Shown here: piece after piece, positions 18,184-27,545 of the stretch | Layout of the letters: every line of letters starts with the position of its first letter | Numbering within the stretch: the first letter of the stretch is position 1 | Source of the DNA: a virus | DNA: 64,000 nt | Strand: one strand, 5' to 3' | IMG/VR virus record: IMGVR_UViG_3300046011_006646 | Span: 1-64,000 of that record | The notes under the pieces: generated by a model | Seen by the model: the letters and a program-made list of their open reading frames with translations, nothing else | Database searches by the model: none | Told to the model about the DNA's origin: nothing | Translations under genes and position numbers: made by a program

Positions 18184-18632
18184 GTTGGGAAAAGAAAAAT
18201 TATGGGGGGGATCCAACAACAAATGAAAGTAAAAAATATGCAATTTTTATTGGCCGTTATCAACCACCACATTTTGGGCATTTAGAGTTATTTGAACAAA
18301 AACTAAAACAAGGAGTTCCAATTTTAATTATGGTTAGGGATATTGAACCAGATGAAAAAAATCCTTTTACAACAGAGCAAACAGTGTTTTTATTGGAAAA
18401 ATATTTTTCAAATAAAAAATTAGATGTTAAGGTTATGGTTATTCCTGATATTGAGTCGGTAAATTTTGGTCGTGGTGTTGGTTATGAGGTTAATGAATTT
18501 ATACCACCAAAAGACATTGGTGGGATTTCAGCAACTGGAATTAGAAATTCCATTAAAAATAAAGATGATTATTGGAAAAAAATGATAGACGAATCAATCC
18601 AAAACGATATTTTTAATTTTTTGACTAATTAA
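18180..18632 (+). CDS. HxGH nucleotidyltransferase (NMNAT/cytidylyltransferase-like)
   Basis: 150 aa. The N-terminal FIGRYQPPHFGHLELFEQ contains the T/HxGH-type nucleotide site, and GGISATGIRNSI is the C-terminal ISxTxIR element of NMN adenylyltransferase-like enzymes. The fold activates a phosphate-containing substrate by adding AMP or CMP. It overlaps the APS kinase gene by 4 bases, which points to the same pathway: making an activated sugar or a step near sulfate activation. A role in NAD synthesis is the main alternative. It is not a classical ATP sulfurylase. The last 39 bases overlap the end of the convergent endonuclease gene. Confidence 0.72.
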   Translation: MSWEKKNYGGDPTTNESKKYAIFIGRYQPPHFGHLELFEQKLKQGVPILIMVRDIEPDEKNPFTTEQTVFLLEKYFSNKKLDVKVMVIPDIESVNFGRGVGYEVNEFIPPKDIGGISATGIRNSIKNKDDYWKKMIDESIQNDIFNFLTN

Positions 18633-19448
18633 ACTATCAAACTCTGAAAAATTATTATCTTTTATTACAATATAATTATAAATTTTTTCAGATGTTTCTT
18701 TTTTAAGTTCATTAATTCTTTGGTTTTTTTGCCACATATATGATGATTTTATTTCTATTACAATATTGGTATTTTTAATTTTAAAATCCGAAAAATAATT
18801 GTGTGTTAAACCATTATCATCTACGTATTCAATTACCGGACCTCTTTCTAACATCGTAAACAGTCCAATTTTTTCACAGTATTTAATAAATTCTAACTCA
18901 TAAGTACTTTGATAATCAATTCCTTTATATTGTTTAATTATGGTTTTTCCCCATCTGTTTTGTGGTTTTAATATACCAGTTTTATACGCCTTTTTAATTG
19001 ACTCACTTAATTTTTTTTTAGTTTCTTCTGATCTTTTTGTACCCTTGTTTTTTTTAGCAATCTTTTTCCAAACTTGTTTATTAATATTATTTTGTTTTGT
19101 TGAGTCCCAGGTAAATGGATTACCACGTTCTTCTAACATCTTATTTCGTGCTTTAATAAAATTTTCATTTGGTTCTACACCATACATACCATTTCTATTA
19201 CCTTTATTCATACATTTAAAACAATAATCAATATTACCATTTATTCCACAAATTCTTTTTTCAAATGTGGCACCACAATCATCACATTTTATTTTTAATT
19301 TTATTCTTCTGTATGATGTTGTTTTCAATAACGACCAATTTATAAAAAAAGGTTTATTTATTTCTGGAGTAAAACCTAGTTTTGTTTCCCAAGTTTTAAG
19401 TTTTAATTTAGATTTAATTTTTATTTCTACCATTTCATTTAGTACCAT
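18594..19448 (-). CDS. Free-standing homing endonuclease-like protein (NUMOD3 plus PD-(D/E)xK-type nuclease)
   Basis: 284 aa. A zinc-ribbon-like pair (CDDCG ... CFKC) occupies ~55-80. A NUMOD3-type DNA-binding stretch (GTKRSEETKKKLSESIKKAY) follows at ~135-155. The C-terminus has a nuclease core: YELEFIKYCEKIG, then YFSDFKIKNTNIVIEIKSSY, fitting E...D...ExK. Oriented against every neighbour and overlapping the end of the nucleotidyltransferase gene by 39 bases, it looks like a mobile gene that settled inside the glycan cassette. It has its own TATTTAT motif 14 bases upstream. Class of nuclease (VSR/EDxHD-like) is a guess. Confidence 0.72.
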   Translation of the reverse strand: MVLNEMVEIKIKSKLKLKTWETKLGFTPEINKPFFINWSLLKTTSYRRIKLKIKCDDCGATFEKRICGINGNIDYCFKCMNKGNRNGMYGVEPNENFIKARNKMLEERGNPFTWDSTKQNNINKQVWKKIAKKNKGTKRSEETKKKLSESIKKAYKTGILKPQNRWGKTIIKQYKGIDYQSTYELEFIKYCEKIGLFTMLERGPVIEYVDDNGLTHNYFSDFKIKNTNIVIEIKSSYMWQKNQRINELKKETSEKIYNYIVIKDNNFSEFDSLISQKIKNIVLD

Positions 19449-19462
19449 AATCTTTTTTTATT

Positions 19463-19469
19463 ATAAATA
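19463..19469 (-). promoter_or_regulatory. Candidate late-promoter motif TATTTAT (leftward)
   Basis: TATTTAT on the minus strand, 14 bases before the endonuclease start at 19448. Confidence 0.45.
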
Positions 19470-19568
19470 CTACAAAATACAGATTAATACCAAGACAATT
19501 TGGTCACATTTAATTTTCTATTAATTTACATATAAATAATACATAATATTTTTATAAAAAAATGACTT

Positions 19569-20009
19569 ATGAAAACGCAGAGCAAAACATATCAAATTAG
19601 ATATAATACAATTTCAAAAAACGATACCGAAAGGTGGAGATTAATAGAAAATGGAAATGAAATTTTAGTTTCTGATATTATAATTGATGGTCATACGTAC
19701 ACAACAAAAGACTGGATACCGGAAATAAATGATTATAAGTGGCACATAAGTTGTGTTGGTTATTGTGTTGTTAAAAACAATATTGCATATATCACAACAA
19801 TAAAAGAAGAATCTGTTGTTATTAGACATATATTAAAAACACTAACATATAGATTTTTTGCAACAATTACAACAATTACAACAGCATTATTATTAGGTGC
19901 ATCAATTGAGGTTTCGTCATTAATTGGTTTAGGTGAATTACTAATAAAACCTATAATTTATTTTTTCCACGAACGAGTTTGGTATAAATTTATAAAAGTT
20001 AAAAAATAG
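19569..20009 (+). CDS. DUF2061 membrane protein with N-terminal phage domain
   Basis: 146 aa. Residues ~20-75 form a small beta domain (ERWRLIENGNEILVSDIIID). Residues ~88-143 are a DUF2061 domain: RHILKTLTYRFFATITT, a hydrophobic helix TTALLLGASIEVSSLIGLGE, then KPIIYFFHERVWYK with the conserved HERVW. DUF2061 proteins are small predicted membrane proteins. From memory they often sit beside sulfate-activation genes in Bacteroidota, which would fit the APS kinase and sulfotransferase nearby; I could not check this. Function unknown. Upstream is the AT-rich divergent region 19449-19568, which holds no further gene I can see. Confidence 0.72.
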   Translation: MKTQSKTYQIRYNTISKNDTERWRLIENGNEILVSDIIIDGHTYTTKDWIPEINDYKWHISCVGYCVVKNNIAYITTIKEESVVIRHILKTLTYRFFATITTITTALLLGASIEVSSLIGLGELLIKPIIYFFHERVWYKFIKVKK

Positions 20010-20021
20010 TCTTATTTGTTG

Positions 20022-20028
20022 TATTTAT
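20022..20028 (+). promoter_or_regulatory. Candidate late-promoter motif TATTTAT
   Basis: TATTTAT followed by TGTAAAACAATAG, 13 bases before the ATG at 20042. Almost the same leader precedes the gene at 27066. Confidence 0.5.
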
Positions 20029-20041
20029 TGTAAAACAATAG

Positions 20042-20461
20042 ATGAGTCAAAGTATTACAATAAATAGTGTTTTATATGATGGTGAGTTAGCAAGTATATT
20101 ATTCAAACCAGACAATTCTGACGATGTAATTAATCTTGGTCTTGTTGAGTTACCTTTTACATTTTATCCTAATTTATTAAGTCCACCAAGAGAAGTATAT
20201 GGTAGTTATACAATTTTGGTTCAAGGTTCAAGTTGTTCAAAAACATTAAATGTTCCAAGACCAACACCTACACCTACACCAACAGTTACTCCTACAAGGA
20301 CCCAAACACCAACACCCACACCAACTAATACACCAACACCATCTTTTGATCCGTGTAAAGTACCAACACCAACACCAACTAATACACCAACACCAACTAA
20401 TACACCAACAGTAACACCAACACCAACAGTTTCTTGTACAAATCCATGTGGTTGTTTTTAA
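20042..20461 (+). CDS. Mucin-like Thr/Pro-repeat structural protein
   Basis: 139 aa. Residues ~1-72 form a small beta domain ([20 protein letters not shown]). Residues ~74-128 are almost entirely Thr-Pro repeats with Asn and Val, and the end is SCTNPCGCF. No signal peptide. The extended Thr/Pro tail resembles the linkers in the adjacent 1193-aa adhesin and in the papain-fusion and sheath proteins. Such sequences are typical substrates of protein O-glycosyltransferases. Likely a minor virion or fibre-linker protein. Confidence 0.68.
   Translation: MSQSITINSVLYDGELASILFKPDNSDDVINLGLVELPFTFYPNLLSPPREVYGSYTILVQGSSCSKTLNVPRPTPTPTPTVTPTRTQTPTPTPTNTPTPSFDPCKVPTPTPTNTPTPTNTPTVTPTPTVSCTNPCGCF
20261..20429 (+). 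repeat. Long Thr-Pro-coding hexamer/nonamer microsatellite
   Basis: Repeated CCAACA and ACACCA-type units with interspersed AAT (Asn) codons. The array is in frame and likely length-variable. Confidence 0.8.
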
Positions 20462-20502
20462 CAACAACTTTATAATAAAGACAAATGTTTTATAATTAAT
20501 TA

Positions 20503-23500
20503 ATGCAACAAATAGAAATTACAGGAGTTACCGGAACAGGACCTTATCAAGTCGAAGTTTGTGATATAACAAACACAACTTGTGTTGTTGTAACTGGATC
20601 AACAATTATTCCGCCAACATATACTTTTGATGTTCCACCACCATTTGTTGGTACAAACTCTTTATTAATCAAAATTACAGATTCATTAGGTTGTGAGGTA
20701 TTCCAATACTACTCTTGTCCACCAACTCCCACACCAACACCAACTCCGACATTAACTCCAACACCTACACCAACATATCTTTGTTATTGTATTACAGCAA
20801 TTAACACAACAAATAATAATGGATATTTTAATTACATAGATTGTAATGGAAATTTACAATCATCTGTATTTGTTGCAAGTGGAACAACATATTATACTTG
20901 TGGGATTCACCCATCAAGTCAAATTAATGTAAAAACAACTGTTGGTGGGTTTTGTGATTCAAATCAGTCTTGTCCGACACCATCTTGTACTCCAACACCA
21001 ACAAATACACCAACACCAACACCAACACAAAAAGGTAGGTTTAAAGCGTTATATAGAACAACAAATACCTCATCTGGTTCATCTGGAGCAAGTCAATTAA
21101 GATTACCATTAGAATCAACTGGTAATTATAACTTTACGGTTTATTGGGGTGACGCGTCAAGTGATGTAATTACAGTATGGAATGATCCATTAACAACACA
21201 TACCTATGCAGCGCCTGGTGATTATCTTGTTGAGATTGATGGAACAATAGAAGGTTTTAGATTTGCAAATACCGGTGATAGGAAAAAGATATTAAGTGTT
21301 TCAGATTGGGGTATTTTAAAATTTGGAAACAACGGTGATTACTTTTATGGTTGCTCAAATTTGACATTAAATTCAGTTAATGATACTCCAGATGTTTCAT
21401 TAACAACAAATATGTCTCAAGCATTTAGGGAATGTTCATCACTTACATCATTTAATAATTTAAATTCTTGGAATATGTCCCAAGTAACTGATACATCATA
21501 TATGTTTGCAATATGCCCAACATTTAATCAAAACATTGGTTCTTGGGATGTATCGTCTGTTACAAATATGCAATCAATGTTTTATAATTGTTCTTTATTT
21601 AATCAAGATATTACAAACTGGAATGTATCAAATGTTGATGATATGTCGTATATGTTTTGTGAAGCGGCATTATTTGATCAACCAATAACCGGTTGGTCGG
21701 TATCTGCTGTAACAAATATGGCTGGAATGTTTTCTGATGCAATATCATTTGACCAAAACATCGGAACTTGGGATGTTTCAAATGTTAGTTTTATGAACAA
21801 TATGTTTGAGGGTGTTGTATTATCAACACAAAATTATGATTCAATATTATGTGGTTGGTCTAACTTACCAACACTACAATCAAACGTTGTCTTTGATGGT
21901 GGTAACTCTCAATATACAACTTCAGCAGTAACTTGCATTGTAACATTGTCGACATCACCATATGATTGGACAATACTAAATGGTGGTCAATCAAGATTTG
22001 AATCAACTTGGGATACAACATTAACCTCATTAGGTTCTTCATTAGGAAATCAAGTTATGTTACCTTTAGAATTAACAGGGATATACAACTTTTTTGTTGA
22101 TTGGGGTGATGGAAATTCGGATAATATTACGGTATGGAACGATCCGGCAACAACACATACATATGTGACATCAGGAATTTACACAATAAAAATATATGGG
22201 CAAATAGAAGGCTGGAGATTTAATAACACCGGTGATAGATTAAAACTGTTAAGCATTCAAAGCTGGGGGTCTGATTTCAGATTAGGTAATAATGGTTCAT
22301 ATTTTAATGGTTGTACTAATTTAGACTTAAGTGGTGTTTCAGATATTTTAGATTTACAAGGAACAACTACTTTATTTAGGACATTTAGAAACTGTGGTTC
22401 TTTAACAACTGTTTCTAATATGAATTTATGGGACACATCAAATGTCACAAATATGTCAGAAATGTTTATTAATTCATCATTTAATCAACCAATTGGAACT
22501 TGGGACACATCTTCTGTTACAGATATGAGTAGTACATTTTTTAATGCCGCATCATTTAACCAACCAATTGGAACTTGGGACACATCTTCTGTTACAACAA
22601 TGTTTCAAATGTTTGCTTTTGCAACATTATTTAACCAACCAATTGGAACTTGGGACACATCTTTTGTTCTAACTATGGGTGGTATGTTTGCCAACGCAAC
22701 ATCGTTTAATCAAAATCTTGGATCTTGGAACATAATATCTGTTACAGATATGAATGGTATGTTGAACAGTTGTGGAATGAGTTCAACAAACTACGATTCA
22801 ACATTATGTGGTTGGTCATTACTACCAACATTACAAACTGGGGTTTTATTAGGCGCTTTAGGTTTATTTTATTCACCAGCCGGTCTTACTTGTAGAAATA
22901 TATTAACCGGAACATATTCTTGGGTAATAACCGGTGACAACCCTTTAGTAGTAACACCGTTTGTCTCAAATTGGGACACAACTCAAACAAGTGGTGGTTC
23001 ATCATTAGCAAACCAAGTACAGTTACCATTAGATTTTAGTGGTACATATAACTTTACCGTAGATTGGGGTGATGGGTCACCAATTGATACAATAACGGTA
23101 TGGAATGATCCATTAACTTTACATACTTATGGTGTGTCTGGAACATATACAATAACAATTACAGGACAAATAGAAGGATTTAGATTTAATAATACTGGTG
23201 ATAGAGATAAATTATTAAATATTACAAGTTGGGGTCCTAATTTTAGATTAGGTAATAATAATAGTTATTTTTATGGTTGTACAAATTTAGATTTAAGTTT
23301 TGTTTCAGATATTTTGGATTTAACAGGTACAATATCAATGACTAATACTTTTAGAGATTGTACATCATTAACAACAGTAAATAATATGAACTTGTGGGAC
23401 ACATCTTCAATTGTAAGTATGTCTAGTATGTTTCGTAACGCAACATCATTTAATCAACCAATTGGAACCTGGGATACCTCTTCCGTTACAACTATGGGTA

Positions 23501-24084
23501 GTATGTTTAATAATGCAACATTATTTAACCAACCAATTGGTACTTGGATTACATCTTTAGTTACAAATATGACTCTTATGTTTGCTGGCGCAACATCATT
23601 TAACCAACCAATTGGAACCTGGGATGTATCTTCGGTTATAACTATAAATGCTATGTTTGATACTGCAATATCATTTAACCAACCAATTGGAACCTGGGAT
23701 GTGTCAAATATTACAGATATGAGCGGTATGTTTCAAAGTGCTACATCATTTAACCAACCAATTGGAACTTGGAATACATCGTTAGTTACAAATATGATTA
23801 GTATGTTTAATAATGCAACATTATTTAACCAACCAATTGGTACTTGGGACGTTTCATTAGTGACAAGTATGAATAATATGTTAGATAATTGTGGGTTAAG
23901 TCAAGCAAATTATGATAACTTACTTATAGGTTGGTCAATATTACCATCACTACAACTTGGTGTTACACTTGGTGCTTTAAATATACAATATACACAACCA
24001 CCAAGTGCTGTGGCTTTAGCTAGAAATACAGTTTTAATTGGAACTTATGGATGGACAATTGTTGGTGATATTCCGGTACCATAA
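20503..24084 (+). CDS. Large adhesin with PKD-like and BspA/DUF285 repeats in three blocks
   Basis: 1193 aa. An N-terminal beta domain is followed by two Thr-Pro linkers (~75-90 and ~165-180). Then come three homologous blocks of ~310-370 residues. Each starts with a PKD-like unit ([32 protein letters not shown]) and continues with ~25-residue BspA-like leucine-rich repeats of the type [20 protein letters not shown] (DUF285). BspA repeats mediate surface adhesion in Bacteroidota and other host-associated bacteria. Here the protein is probably a virion adhesin or fibre tip. The third block has the most repeats. Signs of tandem duplication are strong at both protein and DNA level. Confidence 0.8.
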   Translation: MQQIEITGVTGTGPYQVEVCDITNTTCVVVTGSTIIPPTYTFDVPPPFVGTNSLLIKITDSLGCEVFQYYSCPPTPTPTPTPTLTPTPTPTYLCYCITAINTTNNNGYFNYIDCNGNLQSSVFVASGTTYYTCGIHPSSQINVKTTVGGFCDSNQSCPTPSCTPTPTNTPTPTPTQKGRFKALYRTTNTSSGSSGASQLRLPLESTGNYNFTVYWGDASSDVITVWNDPLTTHTYAAPGDYLVEIDGTIEGFRFANTGDRKKILSVSDWGILKFGNNGDYFYGCSNLTLNSVNDTPDVSLTTNMSQAFRECSSLTSFNNLNSWNMSQVTDTSYMFAICPTFNQNIGSWDVSSVTNMQSMFYNCSLFNQDITNWNVSNVDDMSYMFCEAALFDQPITGWSVSAVTNMAGMFSDAISFDQNIGTWDVSNVSFMNNMFEGVVLSTQNYDSILCGWSNLPTLQSNVVFDGGNSQYTTSAVTCIVTLSTSPYDWTILNGGQSRFESTWDTTLTSLGSSLGNQVMLPLELTGIYNFFVDWGDGNSDNITVWNDPATTHTYVTSGIYTIKIYGQIEGWRFNNTGDRLKLLSIQSWGSDFRLGNNGSYFNGCTNLDLSGVSDILDLQGTTTLFRTFRNCGSLTTVSNMNLWDTSNVTNMSEMFINSSFNQPIGTWDTSSVTDMSSTFFNAASFNQPIGTWDTSSVTTMFQMFAFATLFNQPIGTWDTSFVLTMGGMFANATSFNQNLGSWNIISVTDMNGMLNSCGMSSTNYDSTLCGWSLLPTLQTGVLLGALGLFYSPAGLTCRNILTGTYSWVITGDNPLVVTPFVSNWDTTQTSGGSSLANQVQLPLDFSGTYNFTVDWGDGSPIDTITVWNDPLTLHTYGVSGTYTITITGQIEGFRFNNTGDRDKLLNITSWGPNFRLGNNNSYFYGCTNLDLSFVSDILDLTGTISMTNTFRDCTSLTTVNNMNLWDTSSIVSMSSMFRNATSFNQPIGTWDTSSVTTMGSMFNNATLFNQPIGTWITSLVTNMTLMFAGATSFNQPIGTWDVSSVITINAMFDTAISFNQPIGTWDVSNITDMSGMFQSATSFNQPIGTWNTSLVTNMISMFNNATLFNQPIGTWDVSLVTSMNNMLDNCGLSQANYDNLLIGWSILPSLQLGVTLGALNIQYTQPPSAVALARNTVLIGTYGWTIVGDIPVP
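20719..20775 (+). repeat. Thr-Pro-coding microsatellite, first linker of the BspA-like adhesin
   Basis: ACACCA/ACTCCA units in frame, coding for (T-P)n. Confidence 0.75.
20990..21029 (+). repeat. Thr-Pro-coding microsatellite, second linker of the BspA-like adhesin
   Basis: CCAACA units with one AAT codon, in frame, just before the first PKD-like block. Confidence 0.75.
21043..24070 (+). repeat. Three tandem ~1-kb blocks (PKD-like plus BspA repeats)
   Basis: Blocks begin near 21043, 22000 and 22965. Each contains WNDP-THTY and FRFNNTGDR-type landmarks, followed by [11 protein letters not shown]-type units that are nearly identical in DNA between blocks 2 and 3. Confidence 0.75.
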
Positions 24085-24133
24085 CCATTTATTTATTTAT
24101 TTCATTTTTTATTTTTATCTTAAAAAATATTAG

Positions 24134-25378
24134 ATGAATACCATATTTGTTCAAATCGCATCATTTAGAGATCCCCAACTTAATCCGACAATTAAAGATA
24201 TGTTGGAAAATGCCAAATACCCAGAGAATTTAAGAATAGGAATTTGTAATCAATATAATCCGGAAGACGAATTTAATTTAGATAAATTCAGAGATGATGA
24301 TAGATTTAGAATTGATGATGTTTTAGATAAAGATTCACAAGGTGTTTGTTGGGCTCGCCACAAAGTACAACAAATGTATAGTGGAGAAACTTACACATTA
24401 CAGATTGATTCTCATATGCGTTTTGAAAAAGATTGGGACAAGACTCTAATTGAAATGTTAAAGGGGTTACAAGATAAAGGATATAAGAAACCATTACTTA
24501 CAGGTTATGTATCTTCTTTTGATCCGGAAAATGACCCAAAAGGAAGAGTAACGGAACCTTGGAGAATGGCTTTTGATAGATTTACACCGGAAGGTTGTGT
24601 TTTCTTTTTACCTGAAACAATACCAGGATGGAAAGAATTAAAAGAACCAATTACATCAAGATTTTATTCAGCACATTTTTGTTTTACATTAGGTGAATTT
24701 TCAGTTGAGGTTCAACACGATCCAAATTATTATTTTCACGGAGAAGAAATATCAATTGCTGTTAGGGCATACACTTACGGATATGATTTGTTTCACCCAC
24801 ATAAAGTTGTTATCTGGCACGAATATACAAGAAAGGGAAGAACAAAACATTGGGATGTTGATTCGGAGTGGTATAAGAAAAATGACGCATCACATAAAAG
24901 AAATAGAGAACTATTGGGAATTGATGGTTTAGTATTTTCTGGTGATAGTTCATTATATTTTGGTACCGAAAGAACAATTAGAGATTATGAAAAATATTCC
25001 GGAATTCTTTTTGAGAAAAGAGCTGTACAACAATATACAATAGATAAAAAATACTCACCAAATCCATACGAATATAAAACAGAAGAAGAATGGAAGGATA
25101 GTTTCCTTTCAATATTTAAACATTGTATTGACCTTTCATTTGATATGGTTAAAGAAACAGATTATGATTTTTGGGTTGTTGCATTTCATAATGGTAAAGA
25201 TGAAACATTATATAGAAGAGATGCCGACCAAAATGAGATTGCAATGATGATGAAAGATCCAGATAGATATTGTAAAATATGGAGAGAGTTTAATACAACG
25301 GAAAGACCAAAGTATTGGGTGGTTTGGCCACATAGTACATCAAAAGGTTGGTGTGATAGAATAACTGGGAATTTATGA
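24134..25378 (+). CDS. GT60-like polypeptide/glycan GlcNAc transferase
   Basis: 414 aa. The N-terminal 110 residues match the GlcNAc (GT60, Skp1-type) family: IFVQIASFRDPQLNPTIKDM, then RIGICNQYN, VCWARHKVQQMYSGE, and TLQIDSHMRF with the D-x-H metal site at residues 92-94. Known eukaryotic members add GlcNAc to hydroxyproline or Thr of proteins. The C-terminal ~110 residues (SPNPYEYKTEEEWKDSFLS onward) are a separate unknown domain. Its TGA overlaps the next ATG. The gene follows three proteins with Thr-Pro linkers, so these are attractive acceptors. Family call good; donor and acceptor inferred. Confidence 0.8.
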   Translation: MNTIFVQIASFRDPQLNPTIKDMLENAKYPENLRIGICNQYNPEDEFNLDKFRDDDRFRIDDVLDKDSQGVCWARHKVQQMYSGETYTLQIDSHMRFEKDWDKTLIEMLKGLQDKGYKKPLLTGYVSSFDPENDPKGRVTEPWRMAFDRFTPEGCVFFLPETIPGWKELKEPITSRFYSAHFCFTLGEFSVEVQHDPNYYFHGEEISIAVRAYTYGYDLFHPHKVVIWHEYTRKGRTKHWDVDSEWYKKNDASHKRNRELLGIDGLVFSGDSSLYFGTERTIRDYEKYSGILFEKRAVQQYTIDKKYSPNPYEYKTEEEWKDSFLSIFKHCIDLSFDMVKETDYDFWVVAFHNGKDETLYRRDADQNEIAMMMKDPDRYCKIWREFNTTERPKYWVVWPHSTSKGWCDRITGNL

Positions 25379-27039
25379 TTACATTAGTAACTGGTCTTTG
25401 GGATATTGGTAGAGGTGAATTATCTGATGGGTGGTCAAGATCATTTGATCACTATTTAGATAAATTTTCACAACTATTAAAGGTTGATAACAATATGATA
25501 ATTTTTGGTGATCAGAAATTAAAAGAGTTTGTTTTTAAATATAGAACAGAGGAAAATACTCAATTTATATTAAAACCAGTTGATTGGTTTAAAAACAACG
25601 AGTTTTATGAATTAATCCAAAACATTAGAAAAAATCCATCTTGGTATAATCAAGTAGGTTGGTTAAAAGAGTCAACACAAGCAAGACTTGAGATGTATAA
25701 TCCACTTGTTATGTCAAAGATGTTTTTATTACACGACGCAAAACTTTTAGATAAGTTTGATTCAAAATTATTATACTGGATTGATGCCGGACTAACAAAC
25801 ACGGTACATCCTGGATATTTTACACACGACAAAGTTTTAGATAAGATACCAAAATTATTTAAAAAATTCACATTTGTTTGTTTTCCATATAAAGCAGAAA
25901 CAGAAGTTCACGGATTTAAATATGATAAGATGTGTGAGTTATCCGGAAAAAATACAGAAATAGTTGCTCGTGGTGGATTTTTTGGTGGAGATAAAGATTC
26001 AATATCACAGATGAATGTTCTTTATTATAACTTGATGATGGAAACATTAAAGTCTGGTTTAATGGGAACAGAAGAATCTTTATTTACAATTCTTCTATAT
26101 CAAAATCCATCACTTATTGATTATTGTGAAATAGAATCAAATGGATTACTATATAAATTTTTTGAGGATGTTAAAAATGATAAGGTTGTATTAAAAAATA
26201 AAGGAAAGAAAATTGTGACAAATTATAATGGTGACGTTGGTTTATATGTAATTACATTTAACTCACCAAAACAATTTGAAGTTTTAATAAAATCAATGTT
26301 GGATTATGATTCAAATTTTATTCATAAGACCAAAAAGTTTTTACTGGATAATTCAACCGATCTTTCAACAACTCCGAGGTATAGAGAACTATGTGAAAAT
26401 TACAATTTTCAACACATTAAAAAGAATAACATTGGTATAACCAGAGGTAGAGTTTTTGTTGCCGAACATTTTAACGAACAAGAAAATTTATCACATTATT
26501 TTTTCTTTGAGGATGATTTTGGTTTCTATTCCGGAAAAGATATTACCTGTAAAAACGGTTTTATAAGAAAAATTAATAATATATATGAAAAAACTTTAGA
26601 AATAATTAAAAAAGAAAATTTTGACTATTTAAAATTGAATTTTACCGAATTTTATGGTTCTCACAATAAACAATGGAGTTGGTATAATGTAAGTCAACAA
26701 TATAGAGAAAGTCACTGGCCAAACAACCCAAAGTTACCAAAACAAGGACTTGACCCAAATTCACCAAATCTTGAATTTAAACATATACAATCACATAAAG
26801 GATTGGCCTATGTTTCTGGTGAAATTTATTTATCCAACTGGCCAATATTAATGACAAAGGAAGGAAATTATAATTGTTATATTAAAACAAAATTCCAACA
26901 TCCATACGAACAGACTTTAATGTCAAATTGTTATCAAGAAATAATTAAAGGAAATATTAATCCAGGATTACTTCTTGCAACACCAACAGAACACAATCGT
27001 TTTGATTTTTATGAATCTTCATTAAGAAAAGAGTGTTAA
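25375..27039 (+). CDS. Two-domain glycosyltransferase: HtrL/YibB-like plus GT-A
   Basis: 554 aa. Residues ~1-275 resemble the HtrL/YibB family (ITLVTGLWDIGRGELSDGWS, YLDKFSQLLKVDNNMIIFGD, LLYWIDAGLTN with W-x-DAG, and MGTEESLFTILLY). Residues ~280-554 start a second, GT2-like domain (GLYVITFNSPKQFEVLIKSM) with an acidic EDDF in YFFFEDDFGFYSG as the probable metal site. Overlaps the GT60-like gene by 4 bases and is surely co-translated with it. Two catalytic domains in one chain suggest two successive sugar additions. Nothing identifies the sugars. Confidence 0.7.
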   Translation: MITLVTGLWDIGRGELSDGWSRSFDHYLDKFSQLLKVDNNMIIFGDQKLKEFVFKYRTEENTQFILKPVDWFKNNEFYELIQNIRKNPSWYNQVGWLKESTQARLEMYNPLVMSKMFLLHDAKLLDKFDSKLLYWIDAGLTNTVHPGYFTHDKVLDKIPKLFKKFTFVCFPYKAETEVHGFKYDKMCELSGKNTEIVARGGFFGGDKDSISQMNVLYYNLMMETLKSGLMGTEESLFTILLYQNPSLIDYCEIESNGLLYKFFEDVKNDKVVLKNKGKKIVTNYNGDVGLYVITFNSPKQFEVLIKSMLDYDSNFIHKTKKFLLDNSTDLSTTPRYRELCENYNFQHIKKNNIGITRGRVFVAEHFNEQENLSHYFFFEDDFGFYSGKDITCKNGFIRKINNIYEKTLEIIKKENFDYLKLNFTEFYGSHNKQWSWYNVSQQYRESHWPNNPKLPKQGLDPNSPNLEFKHIQSHKGLAYVSGEIYLSNWPILMTKEGNYNCYIKTKFQHPYEQTLMSNCYQEIIKGNINPGLLLATPTEHNRFDFYESSLRKEC

Positions 27040-27044
27040 CGATA

Positions 27045-27051
27045 TATTTAT
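27045..27051 (+). promoter_or_regulatory. Candidate late-promoter motif TATTTAT
   Basis: TATTTAT followed by TGTAAAAACAATAA, 14 bases before the ATG at 27066. Confidence 0.5.
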
Positions 27052-27065
27052 TGTAAAAACAATAA

Positions 27066-27530
27066 ATGGAGTTCTTTATAAAGAAAAATGCGACACTTCC
27101 GGTTTTAAAAATTACAGTCGTAAAAGACGGACGAAGTGATTATAATAATTTTATGGATTTTATTGAGGAATCTTCCATTTTTTTCTCAATGATTGATACC
27201 GAAACCGGTATTCCGAAAATACTAACAAGACCAGCAGGATTTGTAAAAAAAGAATTTATGGACCTAAACACTCCGGTTGAGTACTATGTCTATTATCAAT
27301 TTACATCAAAAGATACAAGAAAAGTTGGAAGATTTGAGGGTCAATTTTTATTTAGAAATGATGATGGAGTTTTAATCCTTCCAATAAGAGATAAACTATT
27401 TATAAACATACAAGAAAGTTTCATCGCAGATGATCTTCCTTATGAGAGTTGTTATGTTTCAGAATTTCCTTGTTGTGTAAAAACACCAGTAATTCCAGTT
27501 ACAACAACCACAACAACATTACTATTTTAA
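27066..27530 (+). CDS. Small structural protein, BppU N-terminal-like, with Thr-rich tail
   Basis: 154 aa. Residues ~1-125 look like one immunoglobulin-like beta domain of the sort at the N-terminus of phage baseplate or fibre adaptors (ATLPVLKITVVKDGRS, then FFSMIDTETGIPKI and YYVYYQFTSKDTRKVGRFEG). The C-terminus ends VIPVTTTTTTLLF, nearly the same Thr-rich element as the linker before the papain domain of the 3777 protein. It starts the transcript leading into fibre 3. An adaptor linking fibres to the baseplate is a reasonable inference. Confidence 0.65.
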   Translation: MEFFIKKNATLPVLKITVVKDGRSDYNNFMDFIEESSIFFSMIDTETGIPKILTRPAGFVKKEFMDLNTPVEYYVYYQFTSKDTRKVGRFEGQFLFRNDDGVLILPIRDKLFINIQESFIADDLPYESCYVSEFPCCVKTPVIPVTTTTTTLLF

Positions 27531-27545
27531 AAAAAATAATTAACT

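Noticed and set aside
18180-18632. ATP sulfurylase identity for the nucleotidyltransferase, which would complete PAPS synthesis
   Set aside because: The motifs (GRYQPPHFGH and ISATGIRNS) and the 150-aa length fit NMNAT/cytidylyltransferase-like enzymes, not Sat or CysD.
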